DNA of 64,000 nucleotides, taken from assembly GCF_020171745.1 (NCBI RefSeq), contig NZ_JAIVAH010000003.1:41970-105969 (forward strand). The letters run 5' to 3'. The position numbers were made by a program, and so were the translations under genes. Positions 8,591 to 16,789 of the stretch are shown piece after piece; position 1 is the first letter of the stretch; each line of letters starts with the position of its first letter. Below the pieces are notes generated by a model. It saw nothing but the letters and a program-made list of their open reading frames with translations, did no database searches and was not told where the DNA came from. Origin of the DNA: Prescottella equi (lineage in GTDB: Bacteria; Actinomycetota; Actinomycetes; Mycobacteriales; Mycobacteriaceae).

Positions 8591-9321
8591 GCCGAAATCC
8601 CTTCGAGAACACCGAGATGAACGAGAACTTGCTTGCGCAGGGCGACGACGTCCGGATCCGCGCGCTGCCGCGGACGCGGCGCGCTGACCGCGACGTCGTG
8701 GGCGATCCGTCCATCGTCGAGGACGAGGACGCGGTCGGCGAGCAGCACCGCCTCCTCCACGTCGTGGGTGACCAGCAGGACGGCGAAGCCGTGCCGCCGC
8801 CACAGTCGGATCAGCAACTCGTAGGCCGTGATCCGGGTGAGCGCGTCGAGCGCCCCGAACGGCTCGTCGAGCAGCAGCAGGTCCGGCTCACGGACCAGCG
8901 CGCGGGCGAGGGACACCCGCTGCGCCTCACCGCCCGAGAGCGTGAGCGGCCACGCGTCGACACGGTGGCCGAGGGCGACCTCGCCGAGGGCGTCGATCGC
9001 CCGCCGCTTGCCGTCACCGTCGGGAAGTCCGAGGGAAACGTTGCGGTGCACCCGCTTCCACGGCAGCAGCCGCGGTTCCTGGAAGGCGACGGCAACCGAA
9101 CCGTCGACGTCGATGCGGCCCTCGTGTCCACGGTCGAGCCCGGCGACGGTGCGCAGGAGCGTCGACTTGCCCGACCCGCTGCGCCCGACGAGTGCGACGA
9201 TCTCGCCGCCGCGCAGCGTCAGGTCGATGCCGTCGAGCACGACGTCGGTGCCGAACACCCGCCGCACGCCGCGGGCGGTGACGACGGCGTCCCTCACGCG
9301 CCCTGGTACGTCTTGCGCCAT
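8587..9321 (-). CDS. ssuB: Sulfonate ABC transporter ATP-binding protein
   Basis: This 244-residue ABC ATPase energises sulfonate import. It has Walker A GRSGSGKST (46-54), a Q-loop near FQEPRLLPW, the signature LSGGEAQRVSLARAL (128-142), Walker B LLLLDEPFGALD, and the H-loop in LLVTHD (His186). ATG 9321 overlaps the ssuC end by 28 bases and is preceded by a strong GGAGGGAAGG. A GTG at 9297 overlapping the ssuC stop as GTGA is the alternative start. A frame extending further upstream in the same phase is not coding. Confidence 0.92.
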   Translation of the reverse strand: MAQDVPGRVRDAVVTARGVRRVFGTDVVLDGIDLTLRGGEIVALVGRSGSGKSTLLRTVAGLDRGHEGRIDVDGSVAVAFQEPRLLPWKRVHRNVSLGLPDGDGKRRAIDALGEVALGHRVDAWPLTLSGGEAQRVSLARALVREPDLLLLDEPFGALDALTRITAYELLIRLWRRHGFAVLLVTHDVEEAVLLADRVLVLDDGRIAHDVAVSAPRPRQRADPDVVALRKQVLVHLGVLEGISA

Positions 9322-10136
9322 GTCAGCAGCCTTCCCTCCAGGGCCCGCACGATCGCGTCGGTCGCGAGACCGAGGAATGCGTAGACGAGCAGACCGAAGA
9401 TGACGATGTCGATGCGGAAATAGATGCGGGCGTTGTTGATCAGGTAGCCGAGGCCGGCGTCGGCGTTGATCTGTTCGGCGACGATGAGTGCGAGCCAGGC
9501 GACGCCGAGCGACATCCTCAGCCCGGTCAGTGCCTGCGGCAGTGCACCGGGGAGGACGACATGGAGGGCAAGCTGGAACTTGTTCAACCCCAACGTCTCC
9601 GTCGCCTCGATCAGCTTGCCGTCGATGCTGCGGATACCCGCGAACAGATTGAGGTAGAGCGGGAACATCACGCCGAGCGCCACGAGGAACACCTTGGGCT
9701 GCTCGCCGATCCCGAACCAGATGATGAACAGCGGGATCAGGCCGAGGAACGGGACCGTCCGCAACATCTGGATCGGCGGATCGATCGCGAGCTCCACGAT
9801 CCGGGAGAACCCGGCCAGCACGCCCAACAGCACGGCGACCGCGATGCCGAGGACGGCGCCGAGCAGCACCCGCTGCACCGAGACGGCCAGCGCGTCCTGC
9901 AGGCTGCCGTCCGACCACAGTTCCGCGGCCGCCGAGATCACCTGCGCGGGCGAGGCGAGTGTCTTGTCCGAGACGACGCCGGCGCTGCTGAGCAGCTGCC
10001 ACAGGACGAGCAGCACCAGCGGGGAGATCAGGCGCAGCAGCGGTGTCCACGAGCGCCGCGATTGTTTCGGCTGTCCCGGTGCGGCGGCTTCCGTCGCCGC
10101 GGCCTCCGGCAAGCCCTTCGTCAGCACGGCAGTCAT
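9294..10136 (-). CDS. ssuC: Sulfonate ABC transporter permease
   Basis: This 280-residue inner-membrane permease of the BPD (SsuC/TauC) type has about six hydrophobic helices, starting with LLRLISPLVLLVLWQLL after a 30-residue cytoplasmic lead. The EAA-type coupling loop is at EATETLGLNKFQLALHVVLPGALP, and GLRMSLGVAWLALIVAEQINADAGLG is diagnostic for SsuC/TauC. Its start overlaps the ssuA stop as ATGA, indicating translational coupling. Confidence 0.93.
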   Translation of the reverse strand: MTAVLTKGLPEAAATEAAAPGQPKQSRRSWTPLLRLISPLVLLVLWQLLSSAGVVSDKTLASPAQVISAAAELWSDGSLQDALAVSVQRVLLGAVLGIAVAVLLGVLAGFSRIVELAIDPPIQMLRTVPFLGLIPLFIIWFGIGEQPKVFLVALGVMFPLYLNLFAGIRSIDGKLIEATETLGLNKFQLALHVVLPGALPQALTGLRMSLGVAWLALIVAEQINADAGLGYLINNARIYFRIDIVIFGLLVYAFLGLATDAIVRALEGRLLTWRKTYQGA

Positions 10137-11143
10137 TTCGCACCCGCCTGAATCTGCGCGTTGAACCGGGCGTCGAACCAGTCACCGGCCACCGGCGCCT
10201 GCTTCAGCAGTCCTGCGGCGGCGAACAGGTCGATCAGCCTCTGCTGCTTCGCGATGCGCTGGTCGTCGATCGCAACGTACGACCCCTTCGACGTGTCGAA
10301 CGACGCCGCGGCGACGTCCTCGGGCAGCTTGGTCAGCTTCGCGAAGATCGGCACCCACGCCTCCGGGTGCGCGTCCGCCCACACCTGGGCGCGGGCCAGT
10401 CGTCCGAAGAAGTCGGCGAGTGCCGCCGACTTCGCCGGATCGGCCAGGGCCTCGGACGCGGCCGAGAAGTACGACTGCCCGGTGGTGACCTCGCTGCCAT
10501 CCGCGATGATCCGGGCGCCGGCGGTGTTCTTGCCGATCGTCGAGTAGGGGTTCCACACCGCCCACGCGTCGACCTGTCCGGCGGTGAACGCGCTCAATGC
10601 GTCGGCGGGACCGAGGAACTGGAACTGGAAGTCCGACACCGGCAGCTTCGCCTGCTCGAGCAGCCCGAGGACTAGCCCGTGCGAGCTCGACCCCTGCGTG
10701 ACCGCGATCTTCTTGCCCTTCAGGTCGGCGATCGACGACGCCGTCGAGTTCGCCGGCACCAGCAGGAAGTCGTTGGCACCGGTCCGCGCCTGCACCGCGA
10801 CGATGCGGCCCGAATTGCCGTTGGCCTGCGCGAATACCGGGGGTACGTCGCCGGTACCGCCGGCGTCGATCTTGTTGGCGCCCAGCGCCTCCAGCAATGG
10901 CGGTCCGGCCTCGAACGTGGACCACTCGATCTTGTAGTCGAGGCCGTCGAGCGCGCCGGCCGCCTCGAGCAGCGACTGGGTGCTCTTGACCTGGTCGCCG
11001 ATGCGCAGGGTGACGTCGGCCTGCGGGTTACCCGCCGAGTCCGACGCCTCGGACGCGCCGGAACTGCTGCATGCACCGATCGTCAGAGCAGATACCGCCG
11101 TCAGGGCGGCAAGGACGAAACGTGTTCGCGTCGAACGACGCAT
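10133..11143 (-). CDS. ssuA: Sulfonate-binding lipoprotein of an ABC transporter
   Basis: This 336-residue exported lipoprotein is the substrate-binding component of the Ssu importer. Its signal peptide has a basic start (MRRSTRTR) and a lipobox ending IGAC with the lipidated Cys25. The mature part has the NMT1/TauA-like fold: LRIGDQVKS, LDYKIEWSTFEAGPPLLEAL, GGTGDVPPVFAQANG, LKGKKIAVTQGSSSHG and DAWAVWNPY. The ATG at 11143 has GGAGG at ideal spacing. A longer in-frame extension lacks support. It is the first structural gene of ssuACBD and follows a cysteine-rich leader ORF by 106 bases. Confidence 0.92.
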   Translation of the reverse strand: MRRSTRTRFVLAALTAVSALTIGACSSSGASEASDSAGNPQADVTLRIGDQVKSTQSLLEAAGALDGLDYKIEWSTFEAGPPLLEALGANKIDAGGTGDVPPVFAQANGNSGRIVAVQARTGANDFLLVPANSTASSIADLKGKKIAVTQGSSSHGLVLGLLEQAKLPVSDFQFQFLGPADALSAFTAGQVDAWAVWNPYSTIGKNTAGARIIADGSEVTTGQSYFSAASEALADPAKSAALADFFGRLARAQVWADAHPEAWVPIFAKLTKLPEDVAAASFDTSKGSYVAIDDQRIAKQQRLIDLFAAAGLLKQAPVAGDWFDARFNAQIQAGAK

Positions 11144-11249
11144 GGAGACCTCCGATATGAACGTGAGGAGTGCACGAGGAACCCGGGCCCGATCGGGACG
11201 ACCGGCGGGTGAGGAGAATCGGCCTGGCGAGGACGCTCGGCCGGTGAGA
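11144..11249 (-). promoter_or_regulatory. Leader-to-ssuA spacer, candidate attenuation RNA
   Basis: The 106-base transcript between the leader stop and ssuA holds a self-complementary CCCGATCGGG and two CTCCTC stretches. These stretches could pair with the ssuA ribosome site GGAGG next to 11143. They are candidate anti-Shine-Dalgarno elements whose pairing might depend on ribosomes in the leader. No U-tracted terminator is evident, so translational rather than transcriptional attenuation is the likelier mode. Confidence 0.4.
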
Positions 11250-11336
11250 TCAACAGGAACGCGGACAGGGCGCACACACGCAGCAGGCCGAGAAGGCGTG
11301 CCGGCGGGCCAGGGTCTCGACGCTGCCGTAGGTCAT
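11250..11336 (-). CDS. Polycysteine leader peptide upstream of ssuACBD
   Basis: This is a 28-codon ORF read leftwards from ATG 11336 and ending TGA at 11250. It begins MTYGSVETLARRHAFSA and its last eleven residues are CCVCAPCPRSC, so five of the final eleven codons are Cys. No Shine-Dalgarno precedes it. A -35/-10 pair places the transcription start on the A of the ATG, which makes it leaderless. Polycysteine leaderless short ORFs acting as cysteine-responsive attenuators of downstream operons are known in mycobacteria. By analogy, ribosome stalling when cysteine is short would open the ssuA ribosome site, and plenty of cysteine would keep the operon low. The regulatory role is inferred. Confidence 0.75.
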   Translation of the reverse strand: MTYGSVETLARRHAFSACCVCAPCPRSC

Positions 11337-11343
11337 GCCGAGA

Positions 11344-11372
11344 ATCCTGGGAGGGCCCGGAGCAACCGTCAA
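11344..11372 (-). promoter_or_regulatory. Promoter of the leader-ssuACBD transcript
   Basis: On the minus strand a -35 box TTGACG (11372-11367) and a -10 box CAGGAT (11349-11344) are separated by exactly 17 bases. Seven bases after the -10 comes the A of the leader ATG, which fits a leaderless transcript. This pairing, rather than any ribosome site, decides the leader start. Confidence 0.6.
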
Positions 11373-11516
11373 CGGATGCAGGCGCTTCGACACCGTCGTT
11401 CCCGCGATTGTGCTGGGGGTTCAAGAGTTTCGATCACGCGACGCGGATTCGAACCATTTGCATCGAAATACGGAGAATTCGGGACAGGCGGGCAGCCCGG
11501 CTGCCATACTCCGGCC

Positions 11517-11786
11517 ATGCTGATCATCGGGATCATCCTGTTCGGGCTGCTCGTCGGCGCCGTCGCCCAGTTGGTCGTGGGCAAGTCCAAGTCGGGCATC
11601 GACTGGGGTCTGGCCTGCGCCGCCGGCGTCGGCGGCTCGTTCGTCGGCGGTCTGCTGATCAGCCTCTTCGCCGGTGACGGTCTCGCGCTCCGTCCGAGCG
11701 GGATCATCGGCTCCCTCGCCGGCGCGATCATCGTGACCGCCGCCTGGACGTGGTGGAAGGCGCGGGACACCGCCGAGGTCAATTGA
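11517..11786 (+). CDS. GlsB/YeaQ/YmgE-family small membrane protein
   Basis: This 89-residue protein has three hydrophobic stretches: MLIIGIILFGLLVGAVAQLV, a Gly-rich AGVGGSFVGGLLISLFAG, and IIGSLAGAIIVTAAWTWW. This is the Gly-rich, three-helix layout of the family once called 'transglycosylase-associated'. Members are often stress-induced, and no enzymatic role is established. The ATG at 11517 follows an AT-rich upstream region. It is divergent from the ssu leader and promoter, with about 140 bases between them. Confidence 0.85.
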   Translation: MLIIGIILFGLLVGAVAQLVVGKSKSGIDWGLACAAGVGGSFVGGLLISLFAGDGLALRPSGIIGSLAGAIIVTAAWTWWKARDTAEVN

Positions 11787-12256
11787 GCCGGACTGTCCGG
11801 GACGAACGACACCGGCCGGCCAGTGCCGCCCACCTGATTGCGGGTGCCCCGCGCGAACATCGGGCCAGGGTATGCGTGGCGAGCGGGTCGGCAACGACGG
11901 TTCCCTCGACGTCCGCCTGAGGCGGCTCGTCCCGCAGCGGGAGCAATACATTCAGTCCGGCAGGGCCTCCCGGCTCGTCGTAGAACGTCGCGACGCCACG
12001 CGTGGCGCCAGCCAGTGATCACCTTCTGCGCAGTTCTGCCGACCAGTTGGGTGCTGAACGCACTCCTGGGTCCTCTCGTCGCCAGTTGGCCTGCCTCGCA
12101 GTGCGCCCAGAGCCGACCGAATCGTGCCGCTTCCGGCCCACGCGACGATTCTTTTTGATAGACATTGCCATTCGTGCCCAAATCGCTCATCACTCGACAA
12201 CTCCCACCCGCGTCGATGCGTGATGCCGCCCTCACCGCTGCGCCGAAGGAACAATC
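11787..12256. other. Gap without a supported gene
   Basis: This stretch has open frames on both strands, but none has a ribosome site plus protein-like composition. It contains a 14-bp perfect palindrome CGCCACGCGTGGCG at 11994-12007. An AT-richer segment at about 12147-12170 probably carries the promoter for the HNH lipoprotein gene. Confidence 0.5.
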
Positions 12257-13375
12257 GTGCCCGCTCCCCTAGCCCTGGAATCGCGCCGGCCCCTGCAGTT
12301 CGCCCACCGCATGCGTTCCACGCTCCTTGCGGCCGCCGTCGCCGCAACCGTCGCAGCGTCATTGGCTGCCTGCGGGAGCAGTGACTCCGCCGGGGGCACC
12401 CTCACCGTGCCGAGCGCTACCTCGTCGACGACGACTCCCGCGGCAACACCGACGACACGCGCCGCCGCCCCCGTGGCGATGCTGACCTCCGACGCCGCCA
12501 CAGCTGCCCTCGCCACGCTCGAGACGTTGCCGGTGAAGGGCCGGGCTCCCAAGACCGGGTACGACCGGGCCCTGTTCGGTCAGGCTTGGTCCGACGATGT
12601 GACCGTCCCGGGCGGCCGCAACGGCTGCGACACCCGCAACGACATCCTGCGCCGCGACCTGCTCGACATCACCGTCAAGCCCGGCTCGAACAACTGCACC
12701 GTTCTGACAGGCACCCTCGACGACACGTACACGGGTACGACCATCGCGTTCACTCGGGGCGAGGGAACTTCGAACGCGGTGCAGATCGATCACGTCGTCG
12801 CGCTGTCCGACGCCTGGCAGAAGGGCGCGCAGCAGCTCGACGAGGCGGCCCGCCGCAACCTGGCGAACGACCCGCGCAACCTGCAGGCCGTCGACGGCCC
12901 CACCAACGGGCAGAAGAGTGACGGGGACGCCGCGACCTGGCTGCCTCCGAACAAGGCCTATCGATGCACCTACGTGTCCCGGCAGGTCGAGGTGAAAGCC
13001 GCGTACGGACTGTGGGTGACCCAGGCAGAGAAGGACGCGATCGCGCGAGTTCTCGGCGACTGCGGGGGCGTTCCGGCCGCCGCGACCTCGGCCGCGATCT
13101 CGGCATCGGCGTCGGCGTCGATGGCTCCGACGACCCTCGCGCCGCCGGCCACCGCGGCCATCCGGCAGTCGGCCCCGGCTCCCGCTCCCGCACCGGCGCC
13201 AGCTCCGGCACCGGCACCGGCTCCGGTGGTTGCGCCTGTCGCACCGCAGGGCGCGAGCGTGCACTATGCCAACTGCGCTGCCGCCCGCGCGGCGGGCGCA
13301 GCCCCGATCTACGCCGGGCAGCCGGGCTACAGCAGCAAGCTCGACCGTGACAGCGACGGAGTCGCCTGCGAGTAG
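12257..13375 (+). CDS. Secreted lipoprotein: GmrSD/DUF1524-type HNH nuclease plus Excalibur domain
   Basis: This 372-residue protein is predicted to be exported and lipidated (lipobox SLAAC, Cys39). It has a low-complexity Ser/Thr/Ala linker, then an HNH-type nuclease domain of the DUF1524 kind at about 85-255, with catalytic IDH (Asp178-His179) and NDPRNLQAVDGPTNGQK. A Pro-Ala repeat follows at about 295-320, then a C-terminal Excalibur calcium-binding domain ending DRDSDGVACE. It probably degrades extracellular DNA at the cell surface. GTG at 12257 has GAAGGA six bases upstream. ATG 12311 is the alternative start and has no ribosome site. Confidence 0.85.
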   Translation: MPAPLALESRRPLQFAHRMRSTLLAAAVAATVAASLAACGSSDSAGGTLTVPSATSSTTTPAATPTTRAAAPVAMLTSDAATAALATLETLPVKGRAPKTGYDRALFGQAWSDDVTVPGGRNGCDTRNDILRRDLLDITVKPGSNNCTVLTGTLDDTYTGTTIAFTRGEGTSNAVQIDHVVALSDAWQKGAQQLDEAARRNLANDPRNLQAVDGPTNGQKSDGDAATWLPPNKAYRCTYVSRQVEVKAAYGLWVTQAEKDAIARVLGDCGGVPAAATSAAISASASASMAPTTLAPPATAAIRQSAPAPAPAPAPAPAPAPAPVVAPVAPQGASVHYANCAAARAAGAAPIYAGQPGYSSKLDRDSDGVACE

Positions 13376-13498
13376 AGCCAAGGCTCACTCCCGCCGCCGG
13401 CGAAGGAGACCGAACGGTCATTCGTATGCCAGAATGACCGCCGCTCGGGCTGTCGTGACGCGCACGTCGGCCTACCGAGCGGATTGAAGAGGAACGAA

Positions 13499-14935
13499 AT
13501 GAATCGTCGGTTCGGCCTGCTCGGCCGTGGACCGCGTCGCTCGGTGATTGCGGCGGCGGCACTGTCGGCAGCGGCGGCGCTCGCGCTGTCCGGTTGTTCG
13601 TCACCGGAGGCCGACGCGACGGGACCGTCCGACGCCGCAGTCGAGACGGTCGTGACCGGGGAGGCGCTGGATTCACCGACCGCGCTGGCGATCCGACCGG
13701 ACAGCACCGAACTGTGGGTCACCAATGCCGGCAACGACTCCGTCACCGTGATCGACACCGCGGTCGCAGGCTCGGCCAAGATGATGCAGGACAGCTACGG
13801 CGAGCACTTCACGGCACGGCCCTCGGGCATCGCCTTCACCGACGACGGCGGATACTTCGCGGTGTCGAACAACTCGAACAACGAGGTGCGCGGGATGGAG
13901 TTCAAGCTCAATCCCGAGCGCGAAGCCCACTTCAAGGGCAACAACTTCATGGGCCCGACGTTGTTTTCCACCAGCACCTTCGCACTCGCCGGCCAGAGCA
14001 AGCCCTACATGGCGGACTGGCCGCAACCGGGCATCAGCCACGATCCGCCGGACGACACCCCGCAGAACCAGTGCCCGTCCGAGTACTGGTCCGACGCGAC
14101 CGCGCGCTGCGTGTGGCCCCGCCAGGGCAGTCACCTCGACATGCTGCACGGCAACCCGCTCGGCACCGGCATCCTGCACGACGAGGTCAACGCGTTCTTC
14201 ATCCTCGACGGCTGCGGCGTGCACGACGCGGCCAACGAGTGCCAGGGCCCCGGCCACGTGGCGCGCGTCGACTTCAACCGGGACCACCAGGAGGGCAACG
14301 GCTTCCACGGCGACGGCACCACCAAGCGCTACATCGATCTGCCGTACCAGCGGGTGGACGACGTGCCCAGCGGCATGTTCGAGCACGACGGCTGGGTGTA
14401 CTACTCCGACACCGGTGCCGGTGTGGTTCGACGGTTTCAGCCCGACAGCGGAACCACCGAGGTGATGGTCGAGAACTGGAACGACTCCCCCGCGAGCCAC
14501 GGTGAGCACGGGCCCGGCGTCATCGACTGGAGCCACATCGAGAACGGCCCCGGCGACGGGGACGATCCTGTCACCGTCGATGCATGGGTCGAGCGACGCG
14601 GCAACCACGCCGCCATCGCCGCGGCCGGGGACAAGTGGATCCGCCCGATGGAGACGCTGTCCGAGTACTCGTACGTGTGGAACGCGACCCGCGAGGACGC
14701 CAGCCCTGCGGGCGCAGTCGAGCGCCCGGCCGGCCTGGCCGCGGGCGCGGATTCGTGGTTCGTCGCGGACAACGCGTCCGGCCGCATCGTCGAGTTCGAC
14801 TGGAGCGGAAAGCAGCTGCGAGTCCTCGAAACCGGAAAGAGCGGACTCACCGGCCTCACGATCACGCCGGACGGCAAGACACTCTACTTCTCCGACGCCG
14901 CAACCGACGGGGTGTTTCGGCTCGCGCTGAGCTGA
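13499..14935 (+). CDS. Beta-propeller (YncE/NHL-like) lipoprotein
   Basis: This 478-residue exported lipoprotein has a twin-Arg-containing basic N-terminus and lipobox ALSGC with Cys33. The mature part has WD/NHL-type blades: LDSPTALAIRPDSTELWVTN, ARPSGIAFTDDGGYFAVSN, RPAGLAAGADSWFVADN and LTGLTITPDGKTLYFSD. The middle has an insert rich in His, Asp and Cys (DMLHGNPLGTGILHDEVN and ILDGCGVHDAANECQG), which could bind metal or a heme-like cofactor. ATG 13499 follows AGAGGA. The function is unknown. Its 3' end overlaps the convergent kinase-like gene by 52 bases. Confidence 0.75.
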   Translation: MNRRFGLLGRGPRRSVIAAAALSAAAALALSGCSSPEADATGPSDAAVETVVTGEALDSPTALAIRPDSTELWVTNAGNDSVTVIDTAVAGSAKMMQDSYGEHFTARPSGIAFTDDGGYFAVSNNSNNEVRGMEFKLNPEREAHFKGNNFMGPTLFSTSTFALAGQSKPYMADWPQPGISHDPPDDTPQNQCPSEYWSDATARCVWPRQGSHLDMLHGNPLGTGILHDEVNAFFILDGCGVHDAANECQGPGHVARVDFNRDHQEGNGFHGDGTTKRYIDLPYQRVDDVPSGMFEHDGWVYYSDTGAGVVRRFQPDSGTTEVMVENWNDSPASHGEHGPGVIDWSHIENGPGDGDDPVTVDAWVERRGNHAAIAAAGDKWIRPMETLSEYSYVWNATREDASPAGAVERPAGLAAGADSWFVADNASGRIVEFDWSGKQLRVLETGKSGLTGLTITPDGKTLYFSDAATDGVFRLALS

Positions 14936-15516
14936 CGCACCGAGAGTACGAAGTCCGCGGAATCGACCGCCGCCGCGACCCGCGCCACCGTCGCGTCCAC
15001 GTCGAGGCCGCCGGTATCGAGGGCGTGCTTCTCGAGGACGCCGAGGTCCGCGAACTGGCGCCACATCTGCGTGATCGGGGCCGGATCGGTGAGCGCGTCC
15101 GGCCCCGTTCGCGCCATCGCGCGCGCGATCGTCGTGGCCTGATCCGGCCGAAGGACGACGTAGTGGCGCGTGGCGTGCACGTCGTCGCTCCCTCCCGGGG
15201 TGAAATGGCCGAGCATCCACGGGCCGACGATTCCGTCGACGATCGTGGTGAATCCGCCCCGCGCGTATCCCTCGGCCGCGGCGGCGATGACACCCAGCAC
15301 CGTCTGGTTCTGCTCGTCCGCCTCCACCAGGTACGGCGGTACGCCGCCGCTGACGATGGCGTGCCAGAAATCATCCGTGTGGAGGTGCACGGCCTTGGGG
15401 TATTGCCTGGCGAGCCGCCGTGACACAGCGCTCTTGCCAGCACCGGGCGGACCCGTCACGATGACGATCCGACCGGGAGCCGAGTCCGCATTCACGGGCC
15501 CACCGTAGCTCGGCAT
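14884..15516 (-). CDS. P-loop ATPase/kinase-like protein
   Basis: This 210-residue protein of the AAA_33/zeta-like kinase group has Walker A GPPGAGKS at 22-29, followed by SRRLARQYPKAVHLHTDDFW. The HTDDFW segment resembles the Mg/substrate-binding DDF seen in small-molecule kinases. The middle has a TTIVDGIVGPWML segment and the Arg-rich lid VLRPDQATTIARAMAR. The substrate is unknown: chloramphenicol-phosphotransferase-like, gluconate-kinase-like or adenylylsulfate-kinase-like are all possible. The start is uncertain between ATG 15516 and GTG 15495. It overlaps the convergent lipoprotein gene at its 3' end. Confidence 0.75.
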   Translation of the reverse strand: MPSYGGPVNADSAPGRIVIVTGPPGAGKSAVSRRLARQYPKAVHLHTDDFWHAIVSGGVPPYLVEADEQNQTVLGVIAAAAEGYARGGFTTIVDGIVGPWMLGHFTPGGSDDVHATRHYVVLRPDQATTIARAMARTGPDALTDPAPITQMWRQFADLGVLEKHALDTGGLDVDATVARVAAAVDSADFVLSVRQLSASRNTPSVAASEK

Positions 15517-15607
15517 TCGTCGGCCTGTCTTGCCATTATTCGGCATCCGACCTCGGTCGGAAATCGCCTCGTCGCGACCGCGCCGACGTCGGTGGGATGA
15601 TGGCCTG

Positions 15608-16573
15608 GTGCCGATGCCTTCACCGCTGCCCGTCCGAGACGGGGTCGGGCCGACGCGACTGCGGGTCCCGACGTCCGGTCCGTGGGCGACGATCGCCGAG
15701 TACGTGATCACGAGATTCGACCACCTGGACGCGGACGACCTGTACCGACGATTCGACGCCGGCGAGATCGTGGGCGCCGACGGCGGCCCGATCGGCCGCG
15801 ACACGGCGCTCGGCGACCAGGTGTTCGTCTGGTACTACCGCGACCTGCCGGTCGAGGAACCGATTCCGTTCCGGGAGGAGATTCTGCACGTCGACGACGA
15901 CCTCGTCGTGATCGACAAGCCGCACTTCCTGCCGACCACCCCGGGCGGGCGCTATCTGCGGGAGTCCGCGCTCGTCCGATTGCGGACCCGGCTCGACAAC
16001 CCCGATCTGACGCCGATCCATCGGCTCGACCGTGCGACCGCCGGCCTGGTGATGTTCTCGGCTCGTCCCGCGACGCGCGGCGCCTACCAGTCGCTGTTCG
16101 AGAAGCGTCGGGTCGCCAAGGTCTACGAGGCGGTGTCGGCACTACCGGCCGAGTGGAACCCGGACGCACCGGCGCTGGCCGGTCACGCCGTTCCCGTGGT
16201 GTACCGCAACCACATCGAGGCCCGACGCGGTGAGCTGCGGGTCGTCGTCGACGAGTCCCGCGAACCCAACTCCGAGACGCTGATCGAGGTCCGGGGCACC
16301 GGGATGAGCGCCTCCGGACGCGCTGTGCTGCACACGATCCTGCGCCCGCACACCGGACGGATGCACCAGCTGCGGGTACACCTGTCGGCACTCGGCGTCG
16401 GGATCCTCGGCGACAGTTGGTATCCCGACCTGCTGTCCGAGGCACCGGACGACCACGCCCTCCCACTCCAATTGCTCGCGCGGGAACTGGAATTCACCGA
16501 TCCACTGTCGGGTGCACGGCGGCGCTTCGTCACCGAGCGGACGCTGAGCGAGGCGCCCGAAGCGGAGCTCTGA
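15608..16573 (+). CDS. RluA-family 23S rRNA/tRNA pseudouridine synthase
   Basis: This 321-residue protein converts uridine to pseudouridine in structured RNA. The catalytic motif HRLDRATAG is at 138-146 with Asp141. Further family segments are VIDKPHFLPTTPGGRY, LRPHTGRMHQLRVHL and LQLLARELEFTDPLSG. An S4-like N-terminal region is reduced. GTG 15608 was chosen, and ATG 15614 is equally possible. The RNA target (RluA/C/D-like) cannot be inferred from the sequence. Confidence 0.9.
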   Translation: MPMPSPLPVRDGVGPTRLRVPTSGPWATIAEYVITRFDHLDADDLYRRFDAGEIVGADGGPIGRDTALGDQVFVWYYRDLPVEEPIPFREEILHVDDDLVVIDKPHFLPTTPGGRYLRESALVRLRTRLDNPDLTPIHRLDRATAGLVMFSARPATRGAYQSLFEKRRVAKVYEAVSALPAEWNPDAPALAGHAVPVVYRNHIEARRGELRVVVDESREPNSETLIEVRGTGMSASGRAVLHTILRPHTGRMHQLRVHLSALGVGILGDSWYPDLLSEAPDDHALPLQLLARELEFTDPLSGARRRFVTERTLSEAPEAEL

Positions 16574-16789
16574 CACGCGGCACTGCCTGGCCACGTGCAC
16601 TCGAGGCCGCCGGCGACACCGTGACCCGCGGCGCACCGTTCGGCGAGCGTCGTCGGGCATGTCTTCACTCCGTGCACGTGAACACGCGCACCGTGCACCC
16701 GCAGAATCACCCCTCAAAACTGCCCGATAGGTCGACACTGCCCACTACAGTCGCCGGGACCCCCCACGGAACCTCAGGGAGAAAACGGA

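Noticed and set aside
11400..11470. A GGTTCGAATCC-like T-arm, suggesting a minus-strand tRNA
   Set aside because: The flanking bases do not form a five-pair T-stem, and no acceptor, anticodon or D-arm can be laid out around it.
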